This document shows positions 18,139 to 27,286 of a stretch of 64,000 bases of DNA, piece after piece (within the stretch, counting starts at the first letter, position 1; every line of letters begins with the position of its first letter). This stretch comes from Leptospira sp. WS39.C2 (GTDB taxonomy: Bacteria; Spirochaetota; Leptospiria; Leptospirales; Leptospiraceae), in NCBI RefSeq assembly GCF_040833965.1, contig NZ_CP162144.1:1-64000 (forward strand). The letters are read 5' to 3'. The notes beneath the pieces were generated by a model. That model was given only the letters and a program-made list of their open reading frames with translations, did not search any database and was not told the DNA's origin. The translations under genes and the position numbers were made by a program.

Positions 18139-19498
18139 TCAAAGGTTCCTGTACTTTCATCAACTCTCCTTTAAATGATAGGTCACCTAATGGATATAAG
18201 TCGCGTAAAGTTGCTTCTTTTCGTAGTAAAAAATTAATGAATAAGAAAGCTTGGAGCATAAAAAAACTTCCTGAATTTGTTTTTGAAAACATTCTTTTCC
18301 AAATAGATGGAAATGAATAGAAAGTCTTGCGAGCTTTAACGCATTCTAAACGAATTACTTCCGCATCAATATTAGTTTGGAAAGGTACTTGTCCATAACG
18401 ATATTCGTCAGCTAACCACCATTTTGGATATAGAAGTTTTCCTTCCTTCTCTAGCCTCTTATATAATGGTGTTCCCGGGAAAGGAGTTAAATGGTTAAAA
18501 GCAGCCATAAATATTTTATGTTTAATACAAAAATCGACTGCTTCTTTGAAAGAATCTAATGTATCATTCTCATAACCAAATATAAATGTCGCATAGAGTC
18601 TTATGCCATATTGATTCATTCTTTGGACTGCACGTTCAATCCCACCTCTGGTTCCATTAAATGTTTTGTTCATTTTTTCAAGGTTTTTTGGATTCAATGA
18701 TTCAAAACCAATTAGTACACCTTGACATCCACTTTCTTTAAGTAACTTTAACATTTCCTCATCATGAGTCATTGTAATTGCTGCTTGGCTTACCCATTTG
18801 ATCTTTAACGGGATTAAAGCTCGATAAAATTCTTTTGCCTGTGATGGATGAGAAACTATATTATCATCAACAAAGAAGATAAGTTTACTTTTGTCGTAGA
18901 TGCTTTTTATTTCTTCTAAAATACTTTCTGTGTCTTTTCGATTTTGAGTTGATTCAAAATAAGTTTGGATTACACAAAAGTCACATTTGAATGTACATCC
19001 ACGAGCTGCTTCTACAAGACCAATAGGCAAATATCTCTTTCCAACTAAAATGGATCGATCGGGTTTTGCTTTTTTGATATCTGGTCGTTTTGATGATCGA
19101 TAAAAACGTTTTAATTTTCCGTTTTCAAAATCTTCGATTAAATCCTTCCATACATCTTCTGCTTCTCCCACTACAACTGCTTCAGCATATTCGGAAACTT
19201 CATCAGGGACCAAGGTTGCATGGAATCCTCCCATAACTACCGGGATATTTCGCCTTCGATATTCCGTTGCAATTTGATATGATCTTTTTGCAGTATAAGT
19301 TTCGATACTAATCGCTACTAAATCCGTTTTTTCATCGAATGGAATATTTTCCATTCGATCATCATAAAATTTAATTTCAATGTGTTTTGGTGTTAAACCA
19401 GCCAAATGAGCAGCAGGTAATGATTCCATCTGCCACCCTTTAATGTACTTTTTACCAGGGATTCTACCAATGCAAGGATGAATGATTGTTAATCTCAA
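18116..19498 (-). CDS. B12-binding-domain radical SAM protein (second of pair)
   Basis: A 460-residue class B-type radical SAM enzyme. An N-terminal cobalamin-binding-like Rossmann domain (~1-140, VAISIETYTAKRSYQIA and VVMGGFHATLVPDE) precedes the radical SAM barrel, whose [4Fe-4S] ligands are C168, C172 and C175 in ARGCTFKCDFC. A methyltransferase or ring-forming role is possible. The tail (~370-460) contains a hydrophobic stretch (MLQAFLFINFLL). It overlaps the preceding paralogue by 4 bases. The two proteins share architecture but differ enough to act on different steps. Confidence 0.88.
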   Translation of the reverse strand: MRLTIIHPCIGRIPGKKYIKGWQMESLPAAHLAGLTPKHIEIKFYDDRMENIPFDEKTDLVAISIETYTAKRSYQIATEYRRRNIPVVMGGFHATLVPDEVSEYAEAVVVGEAEDVWKDLIEDFENGKLKRFYRSSKRPDIKKAKPDRSILVGKRYLPIGLVEAARGCTFKCDFCVIQTYFESTQNRKDTESILEEIKSIYDKSKLIFFVDDNIVSHPSQAKEFYRALIPLKIKWVSQAAITMTHDEEMLKLLKESGCQGVLIGFESLNPKNLEKMNKTFNGTRGGIERAVQRMNQYGIRLYATFIFGYENDTLDSFKEAVDFCIKHKIFMAAFNHLTPFPGTPLYKRLEKEGKLLYPKWWLADEYRYGQVPFQTNIDAEVIRLECVKARKTFYSFPSIWKRMFSKTNSGSFFMLQAFLFINFLLRKEATLRDLYPLGDLSFKGELMKVQEPLIAIHQNH

Positions 19499-20835
19499 AC
19501 TAAACCTCCTCTACAAGTATAAAAGCGGGACAAGTTGTTCGCATAAAATCGGTAAGCAGAATTGGCTGCTAATACAATCGGAAATATTTTAGTCATATTC
19601 CCAAACACTCTTTTACCAATACCTTTGATTGAATAAACATCCTTCCAAACTTGTTCATGTCCTAATTGTAATTGTTCTGCAGTCATTTGTTTTGGTTGGA
19701 AAACGATGTGTTGTCCGTCATATTTGCTCCAATCACGATCTATAATTCTACCTTCTGATTCTAGTCTTTTAAACAAAGTTGTGCCTGGAAAAGGTGTGAG
19801 AATTGAAAATCTTGGTAATCCAATTTTATTTTCTAATACAAAATCACGTACAGATGAGAATGTATTGATGTCATCATCGTCGTTACCAAAAACAAAAGTT
19901 CCATTGATTATAATTCCTGCTTTGTGCAGTTTTTTAATAAGTTCCGAATAACCATCTGGGTCATTAAATGATTTGTTAGTACTTTTAAGTGTATTTTTAG
20001 ATATACTTTCAAAACCAATTAACAAACCTTTACATCCACTCCGAACCATTAAATCAAGTAGTTCTGGATCTCTTCCAACCAAAGTAGTAGATAATCCTAC
20101 CCAATAAATCTTTAAGGGTATCAGAGCAGCAAACAGTTCCTTTGCATAAACTTTATCAGCTATTAGGTTGAGATCATAAAACAACACCTGCTTTGTTTTT
20201 CTTTGTTTTATGTCTTCAATGATGTGTGAAATTGGTTTTTTATATGGTTTTCTTCCCCAAGCTGCCGGCACAACACAGAACTCGCAGTTATGAATGCAGC
20301 CACGTGTAGCTTCAAATGTATTGAGCGTCTTATATCCTTTTTGATTTAATAATTCACGTTTGGCAAATGGTAAGTTTTCTAGTTTGTCCAATGAGAAGGA
20401 ACTATCCATCTCATATCTTTTCTTTAGTGATTTGGATTGGAAGTCTCTTAATAACCTAGGCCAAGTTTCTTCTGCATAACCAGTAACGATTGAATCTGCA
20501 TGTTTTTCCGCTTCTTCTGGCAATAATGTCACATGAGGTCCACCAAGTACAACTGTTTTACCCTGCTCCCTAAACTGTTTTGCAAGATCATAACTCCTTG
20601 GTGCACTTCCTGTGATAACTGTCATACCAACAATATCTGCATCTATCTGTGAAGGAAGATCTTCAATCCCTTCATCATAAATTTTCACTTCAGCGTTTAG
20701 ATTTTCTGGAACTAAGGATGCAAGTGTTGTTAGAGTGAGGGGCGCCGCTCTAAGGTCCTTTCGAAAAATGCCTGTTTTGTGACGATATAAGGGGCCCTTC
20801 GGTGATATTAAAACAATTTTCAAAGGATTAAACAT
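19495..20835 (-). CDS. B12-binding-domain radical SAM protein (first of pair)
   Basis: A 446-residue radical SAM protein with an N-terminal B12-binding-like domain (VGMTVITGSAPRSYDLA and VVLGGPHVTLLPEEAE) and the cluster motif C180-x3-C184-x2-C187 in TRGCIHNCEFC. The later GTFVFGNDDDD and FSILTPFPGTTLFKRLE segments are common to this family. It lies 6 bases after the NTF2-like gene and overlaps the next radical SAM gene by 4 bases. Tandem enzymes of this class often methylate unactivated carbons or remodel lipids; that role here is inference. Confidence 0.88.
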   Translation of the reverse strand: MFNPLKIVLISPKGPLYRHKTGIFRKDLRAAPLTLTTLASLVPENLNAEVKIYDEGIEDLPSQIDADIVGMTVITGSAPRSYDLAKQFREQGKTVVLGGPHVTLLPEEAEKHADSIVTGYAEETWPRLLRDFQSKSLKKRYEMDSSFSLDKLENLPFAKRELLNQKGYKTLNTFEATRGCIHNCEFCVVPAAWGRKPYKKPISHIIEDIKQRKTKQVLFYDLNLIADKVYAKELFAALIPLKIYWVGLSTTLVGRDPELLDLMVRSGCKGLLIGFESISKNTLKSTNKSFNDPDGYSELIKKLHKAGIIINGTFVFGNDDDDINTFSSVRDFVLENKIGLPRFSILTPFPGTTLFKRLESEGRIIDRDWSKYDGQHIVFQPKQMTAEQLQLGHEQVWKDVYSIKGIGKRVFGNMTKIFPIVLAANSAYRFYANNLSRFYTCRGGLV

Positions 20836-20841
20836 AAATAT

Positions 20842-21414
20842 TTATCTTTTTTTGAAGAAAAATTTACCAGCTCCTAAACCAAAAATAATTCCTAGAACAA
20901 GGGAAAGTGCTCCTATGAAATAAACTGAAGATTTGGCTGCTGACAAAAGAGTGTTATCAAACAAATTGGATGATAAGTGAGCAGAGGTAACAAGCCACTT
21001 ATTTTTTTCTTTAACTAATGTAGCAGTCCAACGATTTTTTGATTTGATTTCGACACCTTCCGAAAGTACCAAATTATCATTTGAATTCCCAAAAGCGATT
21101 CCTGTATTTCCGTATAGAATTGTAAGTTCATCTACATCGAATTCTGTATGAAATTCTTTTACAACCGGGGAATCTGTAAAAATCATTCTTGTGATGAATT
21201 TTTTAACACCTTCTCTTCCCCTAGAAACTTCTGTGTTGTGCCAAGTAATCACAACATTTGGATGTAGTAAGTTTAACAATCCATCTATGTCTCTTTTCTT
21301 TAAGATATCTTCAAACTCGGATTTTAATTGCCTTAACTCAGCATGTGCCGGATCTTCAGCAAATAACGTTTGCTGAGTGAAAACTAACAAAAGAAAGACA
21401 AATAGGTGTTTCAT
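20842..21414 (-). CDS. Exported NTF2/SnoaL-like protein with C-terminal membrane anchor
   Basis: A 190-residue protein from the ATG at 21414, where a signal peptide begins (KHLFVFLLLVFTQQTLFA). The middle (~25-150) matches the SnoaL/DUF4440 cone fold: LKSEFEDILKKRDIDGLLNLL, VVITWHNTEVSRGREGVKKFI, NRWTATLVKEKNKWLVTSAHLSSN. The C-terminus has one transmembrane helix (VYFIGALSLVLGIIFGLGAG) and a basic end. It could be a binding protein or an enzyme acting at the outer face of the inner membrane. It is the first gene of the six-gene operon and is divergent from the desaturase gene. Confidence 0.75.
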   Translation of the reverse strand: MKHLFVFLLLVFTQQTLFAEDPAHAELRQLKSEFEDILKKRDIDGLLNLLHPNVVITWHNTEVSRGREGVKKFITRMIFTDSPVVKEFHTEFDVDELTILYGNTGIAFGNSNDNLVLSEGVEIKSKNRWTATLVKEKNKWLVTSAHLSSNLFDNTLLSAAKSSVYFIGALSLVLGIIFGLGAGKFFFKKR

Positions 21415-21471
21415 GGTCACTTTATTTATGATTTGATTTAAAAAGCAATTCATAATTTAATTCCAAATTAA

Positions 21472-22422
21472 ATGCATCCAAACCAAATTCCCAATCGATT
21501 AAATTTAATGATCGCATTTACAAATTTTCCACTTTGTATAGCGACCATTTTAATCGGAAATTATTATCCAAGTTACCTCATCCTGTGTATTGTTATATTT
21601 GCTCTCTTACATCTCAATCAGTATGCCCTGCTACATGAGGCTACACATTCCAATTTACACTCCAATAAAAAATGGAATTATATTCTGGGTGTAATTTCTG
21701 GAATCATCTTTCCAACATCTTTTAGCATCGCAACATTGACTCATACTAAACACCATTGCTGTAATCGAACAGACCACGAGGTTTTCGACTATTATTATCA
21801 TGGCGATAGTTTGGTTTATAAATTTGGCCAATGGTATTCAGTCCTCTTAGGAGGATTTTGGCCAGTTGCAGTTCTTGGGAATTTGATTATTTTTTTCTTC
21901 CCTGGTTTTCCTAAAAGTAGGATTATCCAAAAAATCCGAAGTGGACAAAGAATGTTAGAAGATATGAAACCCAAAGATGTTTTTCGGATTCGATTCGAGA
22001 TCATCCTAATCATAGGATTTTGGACATTTTTGATTCTATATTTTAATCTATCATTTCTATATTTGTTTTATTTTTATATAGCAGCAGGTGTTAACTGGTC
22101 GACTAGGCAATACATAACACATGCTTATTCAAAACGAGATGTTTGGGAAGGTGCAATTAATTTAAAAACAAATTTTATTCATGAGAAAATTTTATTAAAT
22201 GGGAACTGGGATTTAGAACACCATCTGCATCCTGAGTTACCCTGGATATACTTGAAACAATCTGCAAAAGATAAAAAAACAGAAACATCTTATTTAAAAC
22301 AGTACATAAAGATGTGGACGGGTCCCAAAAAAGGTACAGAGCTTTCTCCAAAAGCGATCTCACTTGTGGAATATTTTAATGGCTATAAAGGAAAGGACAA
22401 TTCCTCCTATAATATCGATTAA
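21472..22422 (+). CDS. Membrane fatty acid desaturase-like protein
   Basis: A 316-residue integral membrane di-iron enzyme. The three histidine boxes are present: HEATHSNLH (55-63), HTKHH (91-95) and HHLH (250-253, in DLEHHLHPELPW). About four transmembrane helices surround them. It would insert a double bond or hydroxyl into a lipid acyl chain or related substrate. It is divergent from the radical SAM/GH3 operon with a gap of ~57 bases, so the two units may share control. Its end overlaps the PAP2 gene on the other strand by 63 bases. Confidence 0.85.
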   Translation: MHPNQIPNRLNLMIAFTNFPLCIATILIGNYYPSYLILCIVIFALLHLNQYALLHEATHSNLHSNKKWNYILGVISGIIFPTSFSIATLTHTKHHCCNRTDHEVFDYYYHGDSLVYKFGQWYSVLLGGFWPVAVLGNLIIFFFPGFPKSRIIQKIRSGQRMLEDMKPKDVFRIRFEIILIIGFWTFLILYFNLSFLYLFYFYIAAGVNWSTRQYITHAYSKRDVWEGAINLKTNFIHEKILLNGNWDLEHHLHPELPWIYLKQSAKDKKTETSYLKQYIKMWTGPKKGTELSPKAISLVEYFNGYKGKDNSSYNID

Positions 22423-22953
22423 ATGATGTTGGTGTGTAAAAATGACAGAACTATAAATAAGGATCGCCCAAATTGAATAAAATAAGAGAAAAACTCTACT
22501 ATTCTCTTTCTTATACAAAGATAACAAAACAATTGAGGTAAAACAAACATGGAGGGATGGAACTAAATTATGTGGAGGGTCTACCTTTTTTAGAGAAGAA
22601 AGTAATACATTGATGCCAAATTCAGGCGTATTTAAAAACCCAAGTTTAGTCGGGAAAATTAAAAAGATTAAAGTTGAGATGAGGATTGAAAATAAAAAAG
22701 ATCTCTCTATTTTTTTAATTTCAGAATTATCAAAATAGAACATCGGTAAGATGAAAAAAATAAAAACAGAGATATATGGAAAAATTGCCCATTCGTATAG
22801 TGGGATACTTTGTTCGAAAGGAAAATACCAATGGTAGTATTTTGTTCTAAATGTATTGAGATAATTTGAACCCAAATAAAAGAATAAAAATAGAAGTGAA
22901 ATTCTGAAATATATAATTACAAACGGAACCAAAGTTTTGTATTTTAATTTCAT
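22360..22953 (-). CDS. PAP2-family membrane phosphatase/phosphotransferase
   Basis: A 197-residue protein with five or six transmembrane segments. The PAP2 signatures are visible: NLVPSLHVCF (motif 2, with the catalytic-type His) and a later HQHHLIDIIGG (motif 3, H-x3-D). The short form resembles the inositol-phosphoryl-transferase-like PAP2 branch. Likely substrates are lipid phosphates at the membrane. It converges on the desaturase gene with a 63-base overlap of the coding ends. Confidence 0.8.
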   Translation of the reverse strand: MKLKYKTLVPFVIIYFRISLLFLFFYLGSNYLNTFRTKYYHWYFPFEQSIPLYEWAIFPYISVFIFFILPMFYFDNSEIKKIERSFLFSILISTLIFLIFPTKLGFLNTPEFGINVLLSSLKKVDPPHNLVPSLHVCFTSIVLLSLYKKENSRVFLLFYSIWAILIYSSVIFTHQHHLIDIIGGIVLSFIAIKIFHK

Positions 22954-23046
22954 AATGAATGATTCCTATTCTTAAAACTTCTTTATCAACCATAGTAGAT
23001 CAAGTTTAATCTTGACACCCTCTTTAAAAAAATAAAAATTTAGCGA

Positions 23047-24006
23047 ATGAGTTTACTTAGAAAACTACAGAGTTATATTCCCGATAGGAGTATCGATGAA
23101 TTTGAGTTATTTGAAGAATCAAAAAAATTATATCCAAAACTCAAATTCGAAGAAATAAACAACGAATTCCTAAAGAAAGTAACAAAGGAAGTTGGAATTG
23201 AAAAAACAACAGCATTTATTTATTTAAAGTTAATCCAACAGTCGAAAAGCTCAAAATTCATTCAAAAAATGAATTCACTAACAATCCAATTGTCTAAATT
23301 ACCAAAATTGAATCAGGAAGTATGGGTAATCCCAGCTGGGTTTTATAGAGACATCCCTGAATTTGACGGCGATGGTGAATTGATTCGAAAAATTGGATCA
23401 CATTTTGGCGCCAAATCTAGATTAATTGAAGTGAATCCGAAAGGTTCAGTGACAAACAATGCAAATGAAATCATTTTTGAGCTGGAACAAACAGACTCAA
23501 GTAATTTAATTCTATTTTCAATTAGTAAAGGAAGCGCAGATTTACGAACTGCTTTAGAAAAAAGGCCAGACTTACAGAAAAAAGTTTTCGCTTGGATTAC
23601 CATTGGAGGATTACTTAAAAATAATCCATTAGCTGATGTTTTATTAGAGAAAGCAACTTTCACAAAATTAATTCAAAAAACAGTTTTGCAATTTCTGGGT
23701 ATCCCTTTCGAATTCATTACTGAATTTTCTTCAAAGGCTGGTATTCTCAGTTCACCGATTAATATTCAAATAAAAAATCAAATTACTTTATTACCAGTTC
23801 CATTACCTTCGCATATGCAAGGTAATATATTAAAAAAACATAGGATCCTCGCTGAATTTGGACCAAACGATGGTTACTGTTTACTTTTGGATTCAATTTT
23901 GCCAAACAGTATGATTTTACCATCTTGGGGGACTGATCATTATTTTAGAACGCCTATGTTAAGTCAAAATCTTTATAAAGTGTTTTACCACTTATCCAAA
24001 GTGTAG
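23047..24006 (+). CDS. Alpha/beta-fold serine hydrolase-like protein
   Basis: A 319-residue protein not closely matched to a named family. A hydrolase fold is suggested by VWVIPAGFYRDIPEF, a nucleophile-elbow-like S158-I-S160-K-G162 after a hydrophobic strand, D275 in GPNDGYCLL and H298 in WGTDHYF, in the right order for a Ser-Asp-His triad. The first ~95 residues are a helical N-terminal extension. It lies 7 bases before the Rieske gene, in the same operon, and is probably a thioesterase or lipase in the same pathway. The assignment is by pattern only. Confidence 0.6.
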   Translation: MSLLRKLQSYIPDRSIDEFELFEESKKLYPKLKFEEINNEFLKKVTKEVGIEKTTAFIYLKLIQQSKSSKFIQKMNSLTIQLSKLPKLNQEVWVIPAGFYRDIPEFDGDGELIRKIGSHFGAKSRLIEVNPKGSVTNNANEIIFELEQTDSSNLILFSISKGSADLRTALEKRPDLQKKVFAWITIGGLLKNNPLADVLLEKATFTKLIQKTVLQFLGIPFEFITEFSSKAGILSSPINIQIKNQITLLPVPLPSHMQGNILKKHRILAEFGPNDGYCLLLDSILPNSMILPSWGTDHYFRTPMLSQNLYKVFYHLSKV

Positions 24007-24013
24007 GTTATAA

Positions 24014-24931
24014 ATGGTAACAATTCCATCTTCATGGTATTTTGTCTGTGGGTCTAATGATTTAACAAAGGGGAAAGTCATCCAAAGGACACTCAATGGA
24101 ATATCCATAGTATTGTTTAGAAATCAATCAAACAAAGTAGTGATTATGAAATCAAGATGTGTCCATCTTGGAGCTGATTTAAAATCCGCAACAGTTGTTA
24201 ATGGGAATATTGTTTGTCCCTTACACCAATGGACATTTAATTCAGATGGAAATTGTATCCATGCCAAGATGCATGAAAATAATATTCCAAAAGTGAAACA
24301 AAACGTCCTGCCTTCGGAAGAAGTTTGCGAAAGTATTTTTGTTTTTTTAGGGAACCAATTTTTTCCTTTCCCCGAATTTAGTTTCGCTAATGATTTTAGT
24401 TTTGAACCTACACCTTATGTACGATTGGATACAAATTGGCAAAGCCTCGCTTCAAACTCGTTTGATATCGAACATCTTTCAGTAGTTCATAAACGAGGGT
24501 TACACAAAGAACCTGAATTAAAAATTCTAAGTCCACATATCATGTTTATGAGTTATGAGTCTTATGTTTTATCCAATGAAATTTCCGATAAAATTATGAA
24601 GTTTTTGTCTGGGAATCGAATTCAAGTTAGAGTACATAATTATGGTGGGACATTACTTACAATTGAATCTACATTAAAAAAAAGAAAGGCGGTTCTGATT
24701 TTTTCATTTGTCCCTGAAAATGAAGAATTCATTCGCATTCATACAATTGTAGGTGTGCCTAAAAAATTTCCGCTGTTAGATTTTATCCAAAGAAAGATAA
24801 GTATCTATTTATATATGAGTTTTTTGAATCGCGATTTTGTAGCGATACGAAACCTTCGAGTGAGAGAAGAAAATTTGGCTACTGATAAATATTTAAAAAT
24901 TTATTACGAATACTTAAAAGGGTTGAAATAA
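24014..24931 (+). CDS. Rieske non-heme iron oxygenase
   Basis: A 305-residue oxygenase subunit. The Rieske [2Fe-2S] ligands are C49-x-H51 (CVHLGADL) and C68-x2-H71 (CPLHQWTF). A catalytic-domain motif D151-x2-H154-x4-H159 (FDIEHLSVVH) gives the mononuclear iron site. It would hydroxylate or otherwise oxidise a hydrophobic substrate, using an external reductase; none is next to it. It forms a short operon with the hydrolase-like gene and lies next to the desaturase and radical SAM operon, so an oxidative tailoring role is likely. Confidence 0.87.
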   Translation: MVTIPSSWYFVCGSNDLTKGKVIQRTLNGISIVLFRNQSNKVVIMKSRCVHLGADLKSATVVNGNIVCPLHQWTFNSDGNCIHAKMHENNIPKVKQNVLPSEEVCESIFVFLGNQFFPFPEFSFANDFSFEPTPYVRLDTNWQSLASNSFDIEHLSVVHKRGLHKEPELKILSPHIMFMSYESYVLSNEISDKIMKFLSGNRIQVRVHNYGGTLLTIESTLKKRKAVLIFSFVPENEEFIRIHTIVGVPKKFPLLDFIQRKISIYLYMSFLNRDFVAIRNLRVREENLATDKYLKIYYEYLKGLK

Positions 24932-24946
24932 ACGATTTAAATTCAT

Positions 24947-27286
24947 TTATCCTTTTGGTTTTTCGACCGGAGCTGTATAAAATTTTTCTTCATTAGGAAT
25001 CGAATCTTCGCGGTCCTTATCGTAAGGGATCAATTCATCTGTTGGTTCCTTTTCGCCTTCCGCTGTAGGTAAATCCCAGGTAGAATTGGATGGGTTTTCT
25101 GGATTTTCTGGTTGCGGCACAAAATCTAAATTAAATTTTCTATTTTTCTCGTTCGGATGGATCGCACTATGTGCATACTGTGCCCAAGTGGAGGCAGCCA
25201 TTGATGAACCTGAGCCTGGTATAGGGACTCCTTTTTCATGCCCAAACCAAACCACCGTTATTTCTTCTGGAGTGATCCCGACAAACCAGATGTCCCTTGC
25301 TCCTTTAATATTTTTATAATTTGCATTATCATTTTCAACAGTTCCCGATTTCCCGGCGATATCAAAACTCAAATAGTTTGAATTTTGTTTTTGTTTTTTC
25401 CCGATCCATGCTGCGGTTCCACCAGTTGCAAAAACTGATTTTAGAAAATGTAGGATCGTTGAAGTGTTTTTTGAATTAAAAAGTCTTTTATGACTGCTAG
25501 AACTTTGATTTGATTCAAAGATCACTTCATCATTTGCGATAATCTTACGAATGATGGTTTCCTCGATGATTTCACCTCCATTTACAATTTCAGAATAAAG
25601 AATCGCAACTTCGAGAGGGGAAAAATCAGCAGAACCTAAAGCCAATGTTAAGTCTTTTGAAAATCTGCTTTTATCAGAATAAGAAAGATTCAATCCATTT
25701 GATAGATAATCAATATAATTTGAAATCCCTAAATCTTTTAAAACTGTAACTGCCACAGTATTGACTGACTGCTGTAACGCTTGCTCAATGGTAATGTCTC
25801 CTAGATATTTCCCATACCAGTTTTTTGGTTTATATCCAGAGATATTGATAGGTTCATCTTTAAGAATTGTATTTGGTTCTAGAATGCCCTCTTCCAATGC
25901 CACACAGTATAAAAATCCTTTTAATGTAGATCCTACTTGGCGTCTCATATAGAGAGACCTTACCATGTTTCGGTAATAGTCACCATTTTTTGTACCACCA
26001 GAAACAGCTAACACTTCTCCTGTAAAAGGATGGATAGAAAATATAACACCGTTTATACCTGCAGCATAGTTTTTATTTTCATTATAACTTAAGGAAGCTT
26101 TGTTACGGAAACTCCATCTTAAAGATTCTATGTCTGAATTCAAAATATTTGCAGAGGTTTTTTGTTTTAAAATATCAATCGAAGTATAAACTTTTATATT
26201 CACTTCTGATTCATGAAAACCTTCTATAGTCTCATTAAGATATTTCAATACATACTCATTGATTTCTGGAGCTTCATTTACTTGGAACAATCGATTGGTT
26301 CCATTTTTTGCAATAGTTCCATGGGCATTTTCTTCATCGTTCTCTTTGATTTGGTAAAATACTCGAAATTCATTCAGGCTTTTTTGTGCTTTTTTATCAG
26401 TTAAAACATCAATATCCACAAGTGACATCATCACGGTTTTTTGTTTCTTAAGAGCAATATCTGGATTCCGGATAGGATTGTATAGTGATGGTGCAGGCAA
26501 AAGGCCAACAAGTAAACTTGCTTCCGCGTATGTTAGTTTTGTTACTGATTTATTGAAATAATACCGGGAAGCTTCTTCGACACCATAGGAATTTTGTCCA
26601 AAGTAAGCTTTGTTCATGTATAAACAAATGATTTCGGACTTTCCAAGAATTGATTCTAAATACAATGCAACGATTGTTTCGTAAATTTTTCTGTTGATTG
26701 AGTTACGTGATTTATCTGTGAATAAATTTCTAGCTAATTGTTGTGATATTGTTCCGCCACCTTGCCGAATTCTAAAAGAGATTAAATTTTGGATGAAAGC
26801 ACGTAACATTCCCTTGATGGAGAATCCAGAGTGTGTTAGAAAATCTCTATCTTCAGAAGCGATTAATGTTTGTTGGAACACTTTTGCATCGTTACATTGT
26901 TTTGATGTTAACGTTAGCGAAACACCGGAGTTATATTTTCCGATGACATTTTGGTTTCGATCAAAAATCAAGACCAGTTGTTTCGGCACCATAGAAGAAA
27001 TACCATTTTTGGATAAGCCAATCTTTAACTGTTCAAGATCATGAGTGATGGACTTTTTATGATAAAAAAATAGAGCTGTCTGGTAAGCCGTTAAGACGAA
27101 AAATAATAGAATGAGAAAGAGAAACCCTCGAACGAGGTAATAACGAATTTGTTCTTTTTTGTTTTTTAAAAAAGTAAGTAATAAATTGGAATACCTATGA
27201 ACAATTTGTACTAAGGTATCCCAATTCACGAGTTGAATGTTTCCTAGTCGTGGTAACTCAAACCATCTGCACCAGAAATGGTCCAA
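24947..27286 (-). CDS. Class A penicillin-binding protein (transglycosylase/transpeptidase)
   Basis: A 779-residue bifunctional peptidoglycan synthase. A cytoplasmic N-terminus leads to one transmembrane helix (~54-72). The GT51 domain has IASEDRDFLTHSGF, GGGTISQQLARN and the downstream IYETIVALYLE. The transpeptidase has S453-T-L-K456 (GSTLK), S507-V-N509 and K646-S-G-T649. The tail is rich in Pro and Glu. It acts at the periplasmic face of the inner membrane. The chosen ATG lies 43 bases inside the end of the upstream gene; a non-ATG start further in cannot be excluded because no later ATG precedes the membrane helix. Confidence 0.9.
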   Translation of the reverse strand: MDHFWCRWFELPRLGNIQLVNWDTLVQIVHRYSNLLLTFLKNKKEQIRYYLVRGFLFLILLFFVLTAYQTALFFYHKKSITHDLEQLKIGLSKNGISSMVPKQLVLIFDRNQNVIGKYNSGVSLTLTSKQCNDAKVFQQTLIASEDRDFLTHSGFSIKGMLRAFIQNLISFRIRQGGGTISQQLARNLFTDKSRNSINRKIYETIVALYLESILGKSEIICLYMNKAYFGQNSYGVEEASRYYFNKSVTKLTYAEASLLVGLLPAPSLYNPIRNPDIALKKQKTVMMSLVDIDVLTDKKAQKSLNEFRVFYQIKENDEENAHGTIAKNGTNRLFQVNEAPEINEYVLKYLNETIEGFHESEVNIKVYTSIDILKQKTSANILNSDIESLRWSFRNKASLSYNENKNYAAGINGVIFSIHPFTGEVLAVSGGTKNGDYYRNMVRSLYMRRQVGSTLKGFLYCVALEEGILEPNTILKDEPINISGYKPKNWYGKYLGDITIEQALQQSVNTVAVTVLKDLGISNYIDYLSNGLNLSYSDKSRFSKDLTLALGSADFSPLEVAILYSEIVNGGEIIEETIIRKIIANDEVIFESNQSSSSHKRLFNSKNTSTILHFLKSVFATGGTAAWIGKKQKQNSNYLSFDIAGKSGTVENDNANYKNIKGARDIWFVGITPEEITVVWFGHEKGVPIPGSGSSMAASTWAQYAHSAIHPNEKNRKFNLDFVPQPENPENPSNSTWDLPTAEGEKEPTDELIPYDKDREDSIPNEEKFYTAPVEKPKG

